A stretch of 64,000 bases of DNA, taken from assembly GCA_002366565.1 (NCBI GenBank), contig DFBJ01000003.1:248001-312000 (forward strand), written 5' to 3'. The notes beneath the pieces were generated by a model. The model was not told the DNA's origin, did not search any database, and saw only the letters and a list, made by a program, of their open reading frames with translations. Source of the DNA: Bacteriovoracaceae bacterium UBA3083 (GTDB lineage: Bacteria > Bdellovibrionota > Bacteriovoracia > Bacteriovoracales > Bacteriovoracaceae). How positions within the stretch are numbered: the stretch's first letter is position 1; every line of letters starts with the position of its first letter. Of the stretch, positions 1-8,855 are shown in pieces. Position numbers and translations under genes: made by a program.

Positions 1-884
1 TCTTATTGTTGGAGTATTCATGTGAAATGAGACATAAAGTATTAGCAGAAGTCGTCTCAAAAGCATTAATGAATAAATACAATGGAAATGCTGAAGAACT
101 TAGAACGATTACTGCAGGAATAAAACATGAAGAAAGAGGACAGTTTGAAGATATAGATTTAGCAGATGATCTTTTTGGTGATGAAGTAGAAAAACAAGAT
201 ATGACAATCAGAAGGTTAGTTAATCAAATAAATATATTAAAGGATGAGAGAGATCTAGAAGGTGCAACAAAACTTTTACAGAAATTAAAAGTATTAGATA
301 GTGATCATACGTTAGTAAAAGAGCTTGAAGAAAAAGAGCATAAGATAAAAGGTTCAAAGCTTTCGAGAGTAAAGAGAACGTTGTCCGAAATAGAGCAAGA
401 TTTAATTAATGAATTATCTGTATATTGTGAAGCTGAGAGCTCAGCTGTTAAGGAAGAAGAGAGCTTTTTAAAAATATATACAAAGAAAACAGTCGATTTA
501 ATGCCTATTGATGAACTTTTACAACAGTATAGAGAATTAATATATTCATATAACACGTTAGGTTTTTATGAAAGTTCTCTAAGAGTCATTGAAAGAGTGA
601 TAAAAGAAGGGCAACTTGAATTAAAAGAAGAAGTAGAAGCACTGTATTTAAATATAGAAATTTTACGAATGTCTCAAAATTACTATGGGGCATTAAATAT
701 TGTAGAGAAGAGTATCGAAGAAAAAGCAATGACTGATAATGAAAAAGTATCATTTTATTACTTGAAAGGAGAAATTCTAAGAGAGATTGGCAGACGTAGC
801 GACGCACTCAAGGCCTATTCTAAAGTATCTTCAATAAATAAGAGATATAGAATGGTTGCGTATAGGTTAAAAGAGATTGAATAA
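1..884 (+). CDS. TPR-like protein, 5' end outside or at window edge
   Basis: The reading frame is open from the first bases to a TAA at 882-884. TTG codons at 6 and 9 and an ATG at 27 are possible starts, but no Shine-Dalgarno can be checked, so I treat it as 5'-partial. The product is charged and mostly helical; the last 120 residues look like tetratricopeptide repeats (ESSLRVIERVI, GALNIVEKSI, DALKAYSKVS), suggesting a scaffold. The next gene starts 8 bp inside its end, implying one transcript with tamB/tamA. I do not recognise a specific family, so the function is unknown. Confidence 0.75.
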   Translation, partial: LLLEYSCEMRHKVLAEVVSKALMNKYNGNAEELRTITAGIKHEERGQFEDIDLADDLFGDEVEKQDMTIRRLVNQINILKDERDLEGATKLLQKLKVLDSDHTLVKELEEKEHKIKGSKLSRVKRTLSEIEQDLINELSVYCEAESSAVKEEESFLKIYTKKTVDLMPIDELLQQYRELIYSYNTLGFYESSLRVIERVIKEGQLELKEEVEALYLNIEILRMSQNYYGALNIVEKSIEEKAMTDNEKVSFYYLKGEILREIGRRSDALKAYSKVSSINKRYRMVAYRLKEIE

Positions 885-3800
885 ACTTAATAAAATATTA
901 ATTCTATTTTCAATTTTTACGGCATTTTTAATAATGTCTGCGTGGAAGTTCGTTCAGTCTGAATACTTTGGTTCTATTATCTCTAGTGAAATAAATAAAA
1001 ATATTAGTATGAAGCAGGATGTAGAAATATCATTTTCAAATATTGAAATTGACATGTTTCCTCCAGCAACACGCTTAAAAAATATTACGATTGTAAGTTC
1101 AAGTCAGAGACATAAATTTGATATTAGTGCTGGAAGTCTAATGATGGGGTTTAGCCTTAGTGATTTTTTTGGCAATAAACTTTCTATTCATAAAATAGGG
1201 CTTGAGGATGCATTTATAGATTTAACTGAATTAGAGTTAGAAGAAAATAAAGATCCTCTTATTCCTGAAAATATATTTCCAAAAATAAAAGACATTTTTC
1301 AAAATGATCTACCTATAAGAGTAGGTGGAATAATCTTAGAGCGCTCAAGCTTAAGGTCAAAGTATCTGAATGGGAACTTTAGAAAATTAGATATAGATCT
1401 TTATAAAAGTGTTCTTGAAGCCAATATTAGTGGATATGGCATAGAGATTAATAAGAAAATTATTAAGAATAATGATTTGAATAAAATAGACTATTTATCT
1501 GTTGAATTACATTTAAATAAAAATAAGCTCTTATTGAAAAAAAGTGAATTCTGGAAAAACTCAGAGAGTGCTACATTTGAAGGAGCTTTGATATTTAAGG
1601 ATAAATTACAGTTTGAGGGGGAAGGCTATTTTAGGGGAATGCTGGAGAATCTACATTTTCTTAGGAGTAATAAATTTTATAAAGACATATCACCTAAAGG
1701 TGTAGTGGAAATAAAAAGTAATATAAAAAGTGACTTTAAAAAAACACTTAATCTTGATGGCTCTATTCGAATTGTAGATTTAGAGACTCGATACGCTATT
1801 GTAGATAGCGCATATCTAAGTTTTACAAAAGATAGTAAGAATATACTTGTTAATCAGATATTTGTTGAAGATAAGTCTGGATCTATTGAAATGAAAGATC
1901 AGATTAAAGTATATGATCTTGAATCAGAAAAGATAATCTTAGAAGATACAAAACTAAAGTTTTCAAACTTCCATACGAATTCTCTATTGTACTTTCTTAA
2001 AGACTCTCTAGATATATTAAAAGGGAAACTATCTGGTAATGTTGTCGCTAAATGGAGTGAAGATAGAGTTAATTTTAATATCTTGAATGGATCTAGCTTG
2101 AGTGAATTTACGCTTGAATCGAAGACTAAAACCCCAGTTTTAAAAAATGAAAAAATCACTATAAATGAATCTATTATAAGTGTGACATCAAATGGTGAAG
2201 TTGACTTAGTATTTGATATTGGAACAGGCCTTATCACAAGACTTCGTGGTGAAGGACATATTGATAGAGATAAAGTGAACTTTAGTATAAAAGAATCAAA
2301 GGCCAGTTTCGAAGAGATTGGGCCAATCTCTGGACTTCCCCTCTTTGGAGAAGGTGACTTTGAGATGGATATCATAGGTGCAGGGAGTGATGTCAATTTT
2401 GATTTTGGATTAGACATGTCTAAGGTTAAGATCTTAGACTTTAATATTGAAAAGCTTAAAGGTAATTTAGAATTAAATATGAAGGATCTGGTACTGTCTT
2501 TAAAAGGTGTAACAGGTAATTTTAAAAAAACATCATATGTCTCTAGTGGCTTTATTGATTTCGAAAAAAATAAGTTAAATCTAGGTATAAATGTTAAACA
2601 AACAGAGTTAGAAGATGCTCTTCATATTTTAGAGCCAATAACTAAAGATTTAGATTTTTTAAAGTCAAAATACTTATCTTTAAATTTTAGCTCTAAGATT
2701 AAGCTAACAGGAGGCCTTTCTGCAGATGAACTTAGGGTATATGGAATCTTAAGTGGTCAAGACTTTACAGTCTTAAAAGAAAAGGCAGAGTCATTATTAT
2801 TTAATTTTGAATTCTCTAATAATTTATTGGCACTTAATAATATTAAATTAAGACAGTCTTCTTCTGAAGTAATTGGTAATTTCAAAATAAATACAAAGAG
2901 TAACTTCTTTGAATACGATGCAAAACTAATAAGTGGTCAGCTTGAAGACTTTGAAACGTATAGATTTTTAAATTTAGGATACTCTTCAGAGATTTCTGGA
3001 GAATTCTATGGAAAGGGGACAGTTGAGGATTTTTCTACTCGATCTCACTTAAAGTTTACAAATAGTTTTCTTGGAAATGTTCAAGTTCCAGAGTCTTTAG
3101 TGACAGTATATAATAATTCAAAAGAGGTGTTTTCAAGTGGTAACTTTTTAGGGGATAGAACTTCTTACAATCTTTATTTAAATTTTGATAAAAATAATCC
3201 TCAAAAGTCATATATTAATTCTTCATTAGACTTTAAAGAAATAAAAGAGCTCGTTGGAATTATATCTAATCATAATATGAGTAATGAAACAGTTTCGGGC
3301 TTAATAAAGGGAAATCTTAAAAGTAGTTTTTCTTTGTTTGATCTTGAGAATATGTCTGTGGATTTAGAATTAGAAAAGCTTATTTTTAAGAAAAGTGATG
3401 AGGTTGTCCGCATTAATGGCAATAATGCAAGAATCTCATTAAGAGATGGTGCTGTTGATTCTGTTAACTTTAAGTTAATAAGTAACAAAAATAATTACTT
3501 TACTGTTTTTGGAAAAGGCAGTCTTTCTGATGGAATTGATTTAAAGCAAGAGTTTAAAATTGATTCTTCTTTTCTAGAACTATTATCTTCTAAAATATCA
3601 AAGTCTAGTGGAGATATCTTCGGCGAAGGAAGTTTGTCAGGGCCAATTGATGACCTCTCTGTAGAGCATTCATTTACAGGAAGTAATATCTTTTTAAATA
3701 TTCTAGGAATTCCTAGTTCATTTTCGGATATCTCTTTTGACTTAGTTTTTGAAAAAAATAGTTTGATGGTAAATAAGGTCAAGGGCCTTTTTGGTAAGGG

Positions 3801-4911
3801 AGATATTGAAGCAAAAGGTTTTGTGAAGTTTCTTCTACCTTACCCTGAAATTGATCTTAATTTAAATTTCTCAAATAGCTATATTCCACTTTTTAAGAAA
3901 AGTGGAATACTTGCCTCAGGACTTGCTAGAGTTGAAGGTAGAGAGTTCCCTTATCTATTAAATGGAAGCGTGAGTATCTTAAATGGAACTATTAACGACG
4001 AGTTACAAGACTTGTCTCCTCCTAGTATTTCTGGAGCTACAATAACTACTAAATATGTACCAGAGAATAAATTTGATAATAAGTTTGATCTTTTTGATCT
4101 CGACCTGTCAGTGAGTTTTGATAAGCCTATTATTGTTAGAAATTTATTGACCGACTTAAGATTACTTGGAAATGGTAGAGTTAGAGGAAAGCTTTATAAG
4201 CCTACTGTCAGTGGAGTGATAGAGGTTGTTCCAGGTCTAAGTAAGTTACTCTTTAAAGGTAATGAATTTATTTTAAGTGAAGGAACGATTGTTTTTACTG
4301 AAGATAGAGGGCTTGTTCCAGAGTTGAACTTTACAAGTAGTAGTATTGTTAATCAATACTCAGTAAATCTAGATGTTTATGGGATGGCAAATAATCCTCA
4401 GCTCAATATTTCATCAGATCCATTTCTGAATCAAGAAGATATTTTTAGTTTACTTACTCTTGGTTTTACATCTGAAGTCTCTGACCAACTTGAAGAAAAA
4501 GAAAGAAGATCTGCCACTACACTTGGTATTGGTACCTTATTATTTGATCAATTATTAAAAAACCAGGGGTTAAGTTCAAACCTTGGATTGAAGCTAAGTG
4601 TTCTTCCTGAGTTTGAAGAGAATGAATCTTCTTTATTGAAGGGGAAGTCAGGTGTTTCTGATAGTAAATCTGGAAGATATAAAAGTGCTACAAAAATTAA
4701 GCTTGAGAAAAAAATAAGTAAAAATGTAGACCTATCTCTTGCAAGTACTGTTGGTGGAAGTGCTGAACAGAAGCAGGAAATGAATGTTAACTATAATATT
4801 TTAAAGAATGTTTCACTTGAGGGAGTTTATGAAATAAACTCTTCAAATGAAGAGCAATCAAAAGAGCCTAGATCATTTGGGGTGGATGTAAAGATACAAT
4901 GGACATACTAA
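877..4911 (+). CDS. tamB: TamB-like (DUF490) inner-membrane-anchored translocation and assembly protein
   Basis: A 1344-aa protein with one N-terminal membrane anchor (about residues 6-24) and then a very long, beta-strand-rich region with alternating polar and hydrophobic residues, as in AsmA/TamB lipid-bridge proteins. The C-terminal 300 residues carry the TamB-type end, including a block near residue 1186 reading EDIFSLLTLGF. The family spans the periplasm and is linked to outer-membrane protein assembly and phospholipid transport. The start is TTG at 877, overlapping the upstream gene by 8 bp; the stop overlaps the Omp85 gene by 13 bp. Gene order is tamB then tamA, opposite to E. coli. 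The family call is secure; the exact substrate is unknown. Confidence 0.85.
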   Translation: MNKLNKILILFSIFTAFLIMSAWKFVQSEYFGSIISSEINKNISMKQDVEISFSNIEIDMFPPATRLKNITIVSSSQRHKFDISAGSLMMGFSLSDFFGNKLSIHKIGLEDAFIDLTELELEENKDPLIPENIFPKIKDIFQNDLPIRVGGIILERSSLRSKYLNGNFRKLDIDLYKSVLEANISGYGIEINKKIIKNNDLNKIDYLSVELHLNKNKLLLKKSEFWKNSESATFEGALIFKDKLQFEGEGYFRGMLENLHFLRSNKFYKDISPKGVVEIKSNIKSDFKKTLNLDGSIRIVDLETRYAIVDSAYLSFTKDSKNILVNQIFVEDKSGSIEMKDQIKVYDLESEKIILEDTKLKFSNFHTNSLLYFLKDSLDILKGKLSGNVVAKWSEDRVNFNILNGSSLSEFTLESKTKTPVLKNEKITINESIISVTSNGEVDLVFDIGTGLITRLRGEGHIDRDKVNFSIKESKASFEEIGPISGLPLFGEGDFEMDIIGAGSDVNFDFGLDMSKVKILDFNIEKLKGNLELNMKDLVLSLKGVTGNFKKTSYVSSGFIDFEKNKLNLGINVKQTELEDALHILEPITKDLDFLKSKYLSLNFSSKIKLTGGLSADELRVYGILSGQDFTVLKEKAESLLFNFEFSNNLLALNNIKLRQSSSEVIGNFKINTKSNFFEYDAKLISGQLEDFETYRFLNLGYSSEISGEFYGKGTVEDFSTRSHLKFTNSFLGNVQVPESLVTVYNNSKEVFSSGNFLGDRTSYNLYLNFDKNNPQKSYINSSLDFKEIKELVGIISNHNMSNETVSGLIKGNLKSSFSLFDLENMSVDLELEKLIFKKSDEVVRINGNNARISLRDGAVDSVNFKLISNKNNYFTVFGKGSLSDGIDLKQEFKIDSSFLELLSSKISKSSGDIFGEGSLSGPIDDLSVEHSFTGSNIFLNILGIPSSFSDISFDLVFEKNSLMVNKVKGLFGKGDIEAKGFVKFLLPYPEIDLNLNFSNSYIPLFKKSGILASGLARVEGREFPYLLNGSVSILNGTINDELQDLSPPSISGATITTKYVPENKFDNKFDLFDLDLSVSFDKPIIVRNLLTDLRLLGNGRVRGKLYKPTVSGVIEVVPGLSKLLFKGNEFILSEGTIVFTEDRGLVPELNFTSSSIVNQYSVNLDVYGMANNPQLNISSDPFLNQEDIFSLLTLGFTSEVSDQLEEKERRSATTLGIGTLLFDQLLKNQGLSSNLGLKLSVLPEFEENESSLLKGKSGVSDSKSGRYKSATKIKLEKKISKNVDLSLASTVGGSAEQKQEMNVNYNILKNVSLEGVYEINSSNEEQSKEPRSFGVDVKIQWTY

Positions 4912-7772
4912 GATATATAATTTTACTATTTATATTCATTCTAGTTCCAGATACTTATGCGAAAGATATTAGCTCGTTTACATTAAACTGTAGTGGAACC
5001 TTGCTTAAGTGTTCAGATATACGAACTGACCTCAATAAAAAGATAAAGATTGGCTTATCCTCTGAGACAATTAAGGATTATTTGAATTTAGTTTTATATG
5101 ATAATTCAATTTCAAAATTATCTTATTCTGTTGAGAACGAAAAGTTAGATCTCACAATTTCTTTTTATAAAAAAATTGAAGTATTCAAAGTAAATCACCT
5201 TACAGAAATTGATACTTCAGCAATCGAGAAACTTGTTGGCTTAACTGAAGGTTCTTACTACAAGAAAGAGGATGTAGAAAAAGCAAAAGAGCAGATATTA
5301 AATTACTTTATTGAAAGAGGTTATACAAATACTAAGCTTAGTGTTGATACATTTGAAAAAGATTATAGGATTACAATACTATTTAGAGTTGATACGGGTC
5401 TTTTTACAAAAGTAAAAGATATTGAAATTGTATCTACTAGTCCGAAGGGAGCGGTTGAATTAATTTCTCGTAGATTCAATAAATTTCAAAATAAAGTTTG
5501 GAATAAAATAGATCTAAAGTTTGAAACAGAAAGACTCTCGGCAGATTTATTTAACCAGGGATATTTTTCTAGCTCCGTATCTATTTTGGATAGTAAACCT
5601 TCTAAGAGCTTAAATAAAAATGAAGTAAGTATTAAAATCAAGGTTGAACTTGGAGATAAGAATAGTTTCAGTTTTCATGGAAACAATATTTTTACTCATC
5701 AAGAAATATTACTAGCGTTGAAAGATAATATTAAATCAAACTTAGGAGCATTTAAAGAAGAAGATTTAAGAGCTCTCGTAGTGAAGATGTACGAGAACAT
5801 TGGGATCTTTAACACTTCCGTAAGTGTTTATAGTAATTTAGGAACTGATAAAGATGGTCAGTCGTTTGTTAATTATTTCTTTAAAATAGACGAAGGTATT
5901 AAAATCATTGCGAATAGTGTTTCATTTGTAGGGAATATAGAAATACCTATAGAAGATATAAAGAAACACTATTTTGATAACGCTACTGTGTTAGCAAGTC
6001 GTGGTTTTTTAGATTTAAACTATGTGAATAACTTCACAACACTTCTAAGAGCTAAGTATTTAAGATCGGGGTATGTGCAAGTTGATGTTGGTTCACCAAG
6101 GATATCGTATAATAAACTTAGAACAAGAGTTGATATCGAATATAGAATTAAAGAGAGACAAAAAGCTATTCTAGAAAGAATTGATTTCAAGGGTGTACCA
6201 CTTGATTATAGAGATGAGATTAGAAATCTTTTAACTAATGTTAAAAATCACCCAGTAAATGTTCTTGAAGTTGATAGTGATATTGATAAGACAGTAGAGT
6301 TCTTAAAATCAAAAGGCTATTACTTTGCAGTCGCAAATAAATTGAAAGCTGAAGACGTACTAATATATGATCCTACTTATACGACCTCTACTTTAAATGT
6401 CGATATATATTTAGGAGATAAGGTTACATATAATAATGCTCTTATATCTGGTTACTCAAAAACAAATAGAATTGTAATAGAGCGAGAAATTGATTTCGAT
6501 GCAGGAGAAGTACTTACACCGGGGAAAGTTCAAGGATTAAAAAATAGGCTTACTTCGTTAGGTCTCTTTTCAAGTATAGAAATTAAGCCACTTTTTGATA
6601 AAGAAACGAAAACTTATAATTTATTAATTCAGGTTCAGGAAAAAGATTTTGGAACAGCTTTCTTTGCTCCTGGTTATAGAACAGATATTGGATATAAAAT
6701 TTCTGTCGGAACTAATTATAATAATATAAGTGGTATGAACAGAATTGGTACTTTGAGAGCACAAGTAAATAGAAGGGATAGTTATAGGGCCTTTGACTTG
6801 AGAAGAAAAAATGAAGAGAAAGATATGCTTGAGCTTCTGTTTAGGGGAAACCTAACTGAGCCATACTTCTTTCCAGATGTTTTTGGCAAAAAGCTCGAAG
6901 CAGATATGGGATTTTCAATTGAAAGAAAAAGATATTACGAATTTGATGCTGATAGGTTGAGAATTTCTCCTACGTTATCTAAAAAGTTTAATGACTATTT
7001 CTCTGCATCTCTTAAGTATCAATGGGAGAGGATTAATCAATATGATGCATCTAGTGAAATAAATAATGATGACTTTAATATTGGCGGGATTACTCCTGGC
7101 GTTTCTCTAGATTTTAGAGATGATCCAATCACCCCAAGAAGAGGTAGCTTTTTTAGCCTGTCTGTAGAGTTTGCAAATAGCTTTTTTGGTTCAATGGATA
7201 ACGACACTATAAAGGTAAACTATTATAAGTTAGTGTCTCGAAATCGTTTTTATATCCCTTCTGGAAACTTTGTTTTTGCCTTGAGTGCGAGTTGGGGTGT
7301 TCAAAAGAATTTTTCTAATAAACTTAAAGTAGATAGCGATGGTAATCCAATCCTAGATGCAGATGGTAATACACAGTCAGAAGGCTATATTCCCTCTATT
7401 AAGGTCTTTAGGTTAAACGGTGTAGATATTGTTAGGGGTTTTGCTGAGGATGAAATTAATGTCCTATTAAATAATAGTGATATTGGTGATACAGTAATTA
7501 GAAATAAGGCCTATTTTGCAAATCTAAAATTCGAAGCTAGGTATTCTGTTACAGATACTTTTGTGGCGGGTCCATTTTTTGATGCTGGTCGTGTATTTGT
7601 GGATAAATTCCAGCCTTTAAAGTTGAGAAGTGCTGTAGGGGTTACTTTTAAGTATATAACTCCAGTTGGATCTCTCGATTTTGACTATGGTGTGAAAACT
7701 AAGAGGTTTAGACGAGATGCACAAGGAAGAGAGAATTTTGGTAGATTTCATCTTTCTATAGGTTATTTCTAA
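4899..7772 (+). CDS. tamA: Omp85-family outer-membrane assembly protein (TamA/BamA type)
   Basis: A 957-aa protein with a signal peptide (residues 1-21, probable cleavage after TYA), a long periplasmic region that fits several POTRA domains (about 30-560) and a C-terminal beta-barrel (about 580-957). The barrel contains the conserved VRGF of the Omp85 lid loop near residue 847 and ends in an aromatic residue, as outer-membrane barrels do. It overlaps tamB by 13 bp, so I favour TamA over BamA. It is much longer than E. coli TamA, with more POTRA sequence, so a BamA-like role is possible. No strong ribosome site precedes the ATG; translation is probably coupled to tamB. Confidence 0.85.
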   Translation: MDILRYIILLFIFILVPDTYAKDISSFTLNCSGTLLKCSDIRTDLNKKIKIGLSSETIKDYLNLVLYDNSISKLSYSVENEKLDLTISFYKKIEVFKVNHLTEIDTSAIEKLVGLTEGSYYKKEDVEKAKEQILNYFIERGYTNTKLSVDTFEKDYRITILFRVDTGLFTKVKDIEIVSTSPKGAVELISRRFNKFQNKVWNKIDLKFETERLSADLFNQGYFSSSVSILDSKPSKSLNKNEVSIKIKVELGDKNSFSFHGNNIFTHQEILLALKDNIKSNLGAFKEEDLRALVVKMYENIGIFNTSVSVYSNLGTDKDGQSFVNYFFKIDEGIKIIANSVSFVGNIEIPIEDIKKHYFDNATVLASRGFLDLNYVNNFTTLLRAKYLRSGYVQVDVGSPRISYNKLRTRVDIEYRIKERQKAILERIDFKGVPLDYRDEIRNLLTNVKNHPVNVLEVDSDIDKTVEFLKSKGYYFAVANKLKAEDVLIYDPTYTTSTLNVDIYLGDKVTYNNALISGYSKTNRIVIEREIDFDAGEVLTPGKVQGLKNRLTSLGLFSSIEIKPLFDKETKTYNLLIQVQEKDFGTAFFAPGYRTDIGYKISVGTNYNNISGMNRIGTLRAQVNRRDSYRAFDLRRKNEEKDMLELLFRGNLTEPYFFPDVFGKKLEADMGFSIERKRYYEFDADRLRISPTLSKKFNDYFSASLKYQWERINQYDASSEINNDDFNIGGITPGVSLDFRDDPITPRRGSFFSLSVEFANSFFGSMDNDTIKVNYYKLVSRNRFYIPSGNFVFALSASWGVQKNFSNKLKVDSDGNPILDADGNTQSEGYIPSIKVFRLNGVDIVRGFAEDEINVLLNNSDIGDTVIRNKAYFANLKFEARYSVTDTFVAGPFFDAGRVFVDKFQPLKLRSAVGVTFKYITPVGSLDFDYGVKTKRFRRDAQGRENFGRFHLSIGYF

Positions 7773-7831
7773 GTATAAATTATTGTATTTAGATTTGTTT
7801 GTATAAAATTGGATGAGTTTGATTTTTGGTC

Positions 7832-7861
7832 TTGACTAGTGGCCCAATAATCCAGTATAAG
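7832..7861 (+). promoter_or_regulatory. sigma-70-type promoter of rplM-rpsI
   Basis: TTGACT (7832-7837) and TATAAG (7856-7861) are separated by 18 bp, each 5/6 to consensus. The expected start near 7868 leaves a leader of about 67 nt before rplM. A small inverted repeat ACTC/GAGT lies in the leader; I do not claim it is an L13 operator. Confidence 0.6.
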
Positions 7862-7934
7862 GTTGAACACTCGTATTTTGAGTTATTAAAAATTAATGTA
7901 ATGCAGTAAAATATTTTTACTTGGAAGGTAGTTT

Positions 7935-8375
7935 ATGTACACGCAGAAGTCTTTTGTATTGAAGCCAGCTGACGCAGACAAAAAGTGGCATCTTGTAGAT
8001 GCTCAAGATAAAGTTGTTGGAAGACTTGCGACTGAAATAGCAAATATCCTGAGAGGGAAAAACAGTCCTAAGTATACTCCTCACACTGATTCTGGTGACT
8101 TTGTAGTCGTAATCAACGCTGAGAAAGTTAAGTTTACAGGTGCAAAATGGGATAACAAAGTTTATCACTGGCACACAAACCACATTGGTGGATTAAAATC
8201 TAGAACTGCTAAAGAGCAATTAGAGAGAAAACCAGAGCAGATTCTTATGAATGCTGTTAAGGGAATGCTTCCTAAGAATTCTTTAGGTAGAAAACAACTA
8301 ACTAAGCTTAAGGTATTCGCTGGTGAGGCACATTCTCACGAAGCGCAACAACCAGTAGCTTTAGAAATTAAATAA
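7935..8375 (+). CDS. rplM: 50S ribosomal protein L13
   Basis: The 146-aa product matches L13 throughout: WHLVDAQDKVVGRLATEIA near the N-terminus, then YTPHTDSGDFVVVINAEKV and HTNHIGGLKSR. It is an early-assembling large-subunit protein binding 23S rRNA. The ATG has a GGAAGG Shine-Dalgarno about 8 nt upstream. It is followed by rpsI with a 15-nt gap, the near-universal L13-S9 pair. Length and sequence are normal. Confidence 0.98.
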   Translation: MYTQKSFVLKPADADKKWHLVDAQDKVVGRLATEIANILRGKNSPKYTPHTDSGDFVVVINAEKVKFTGAKWDNKVYHWHTNHIGGLKSRTAKEQLERKPEQILMNAVKGMLPKNSLGRKQLTKLKVFAGEAHSHEAQQPVALEIK

Positions 8376-8390
8376 TTGAGAGGAATTGCA

Positions 8391-8795
8391 ATGGCTACTA
8401 AAGGTAAAACTTACGATGCGCATGCTGTAGGAAGAAGAAAGACCTCTGTTGCCAGAGTCTACATGACAGAAGGTTCTGGGAAAATTACAGTTAATAAAAG
8501 AGAATTTAAAGAATACTTTGATAAAGGAACTAACAGATATGTTGTTAGCCAACCTTTAAACTTAGTAAAGCTTGCTGACAAATATGACATTAATATTAAT
8601 GTTCATGGTGGTGGAACTACTGGTCAAGCAGGTGCGGTTAGACTTGGAATTGCAAGAGCAATTTTAAAAGTTGATCCAGCACTTAGAGGCGAGCTTAAGG
8701 CAGCAGGATTCCTTACAAGAGACTCTAGAAAAGTTGAACGTAAGAAATACGGTCTTAAGGGTGCAAGAGCTAAGTACCAATTCTCTAAGAGATAA
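8391..8795 (+). CDS. rpsI: 30S ribosomal protein S9
   Basis: The 134-aa product carries the S9 signatures: AVGRRKTSVARVYM, GGGTTGQAGAVRLGIARA and the basic C-terminal tail ending YQFSKR, which reaches the P-site. An in-frame TTG lies at 8376, but the ATG at 8391 has AGAGGA at the right distance and gives the normal N-terminus. It is co-transcribed with rplM and followed by a strong terminator. Confidence 0.98.
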   Translation: MATKGKTYDAHAVGRRKTSVARVYMTEGSGKITVNKREFKEYFDKGTNRYVVSQPLNLVKLADKYDININVHGGGTTGQAGAVRLGIARAILKVDPALRGELKAAGFLTRDSRKVERKKYGLKGARAKYQFSKR

Positions 8796-8817
8796 TAGAT
8801 TATATAATTTACATATT

Positions 8818-8845
8818 AAAGGCCCACATTGTGGGCCTTTTTTAT
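8818..8845 (+). terminator. Rho-independent terminator after rpsI
   Basis: The stem GGCCCAC (8821-8827) pairs with GTGGGCC (8831-8837) around a 3-nt loop, extended by flanking AAA/TTT and followed by a T run. It ends only about 11 nt before the next start codon. Confidence 0.9.
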
Positions 8846-8855
8846 TTTGAGAGAT

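Noticed and set aside
1899..2417. 172-codon minus-strand ORF inside tamB
   Set aside because: It is a shadow of the tamB frame, low in typical protein composition, with no ribosome site or domain.
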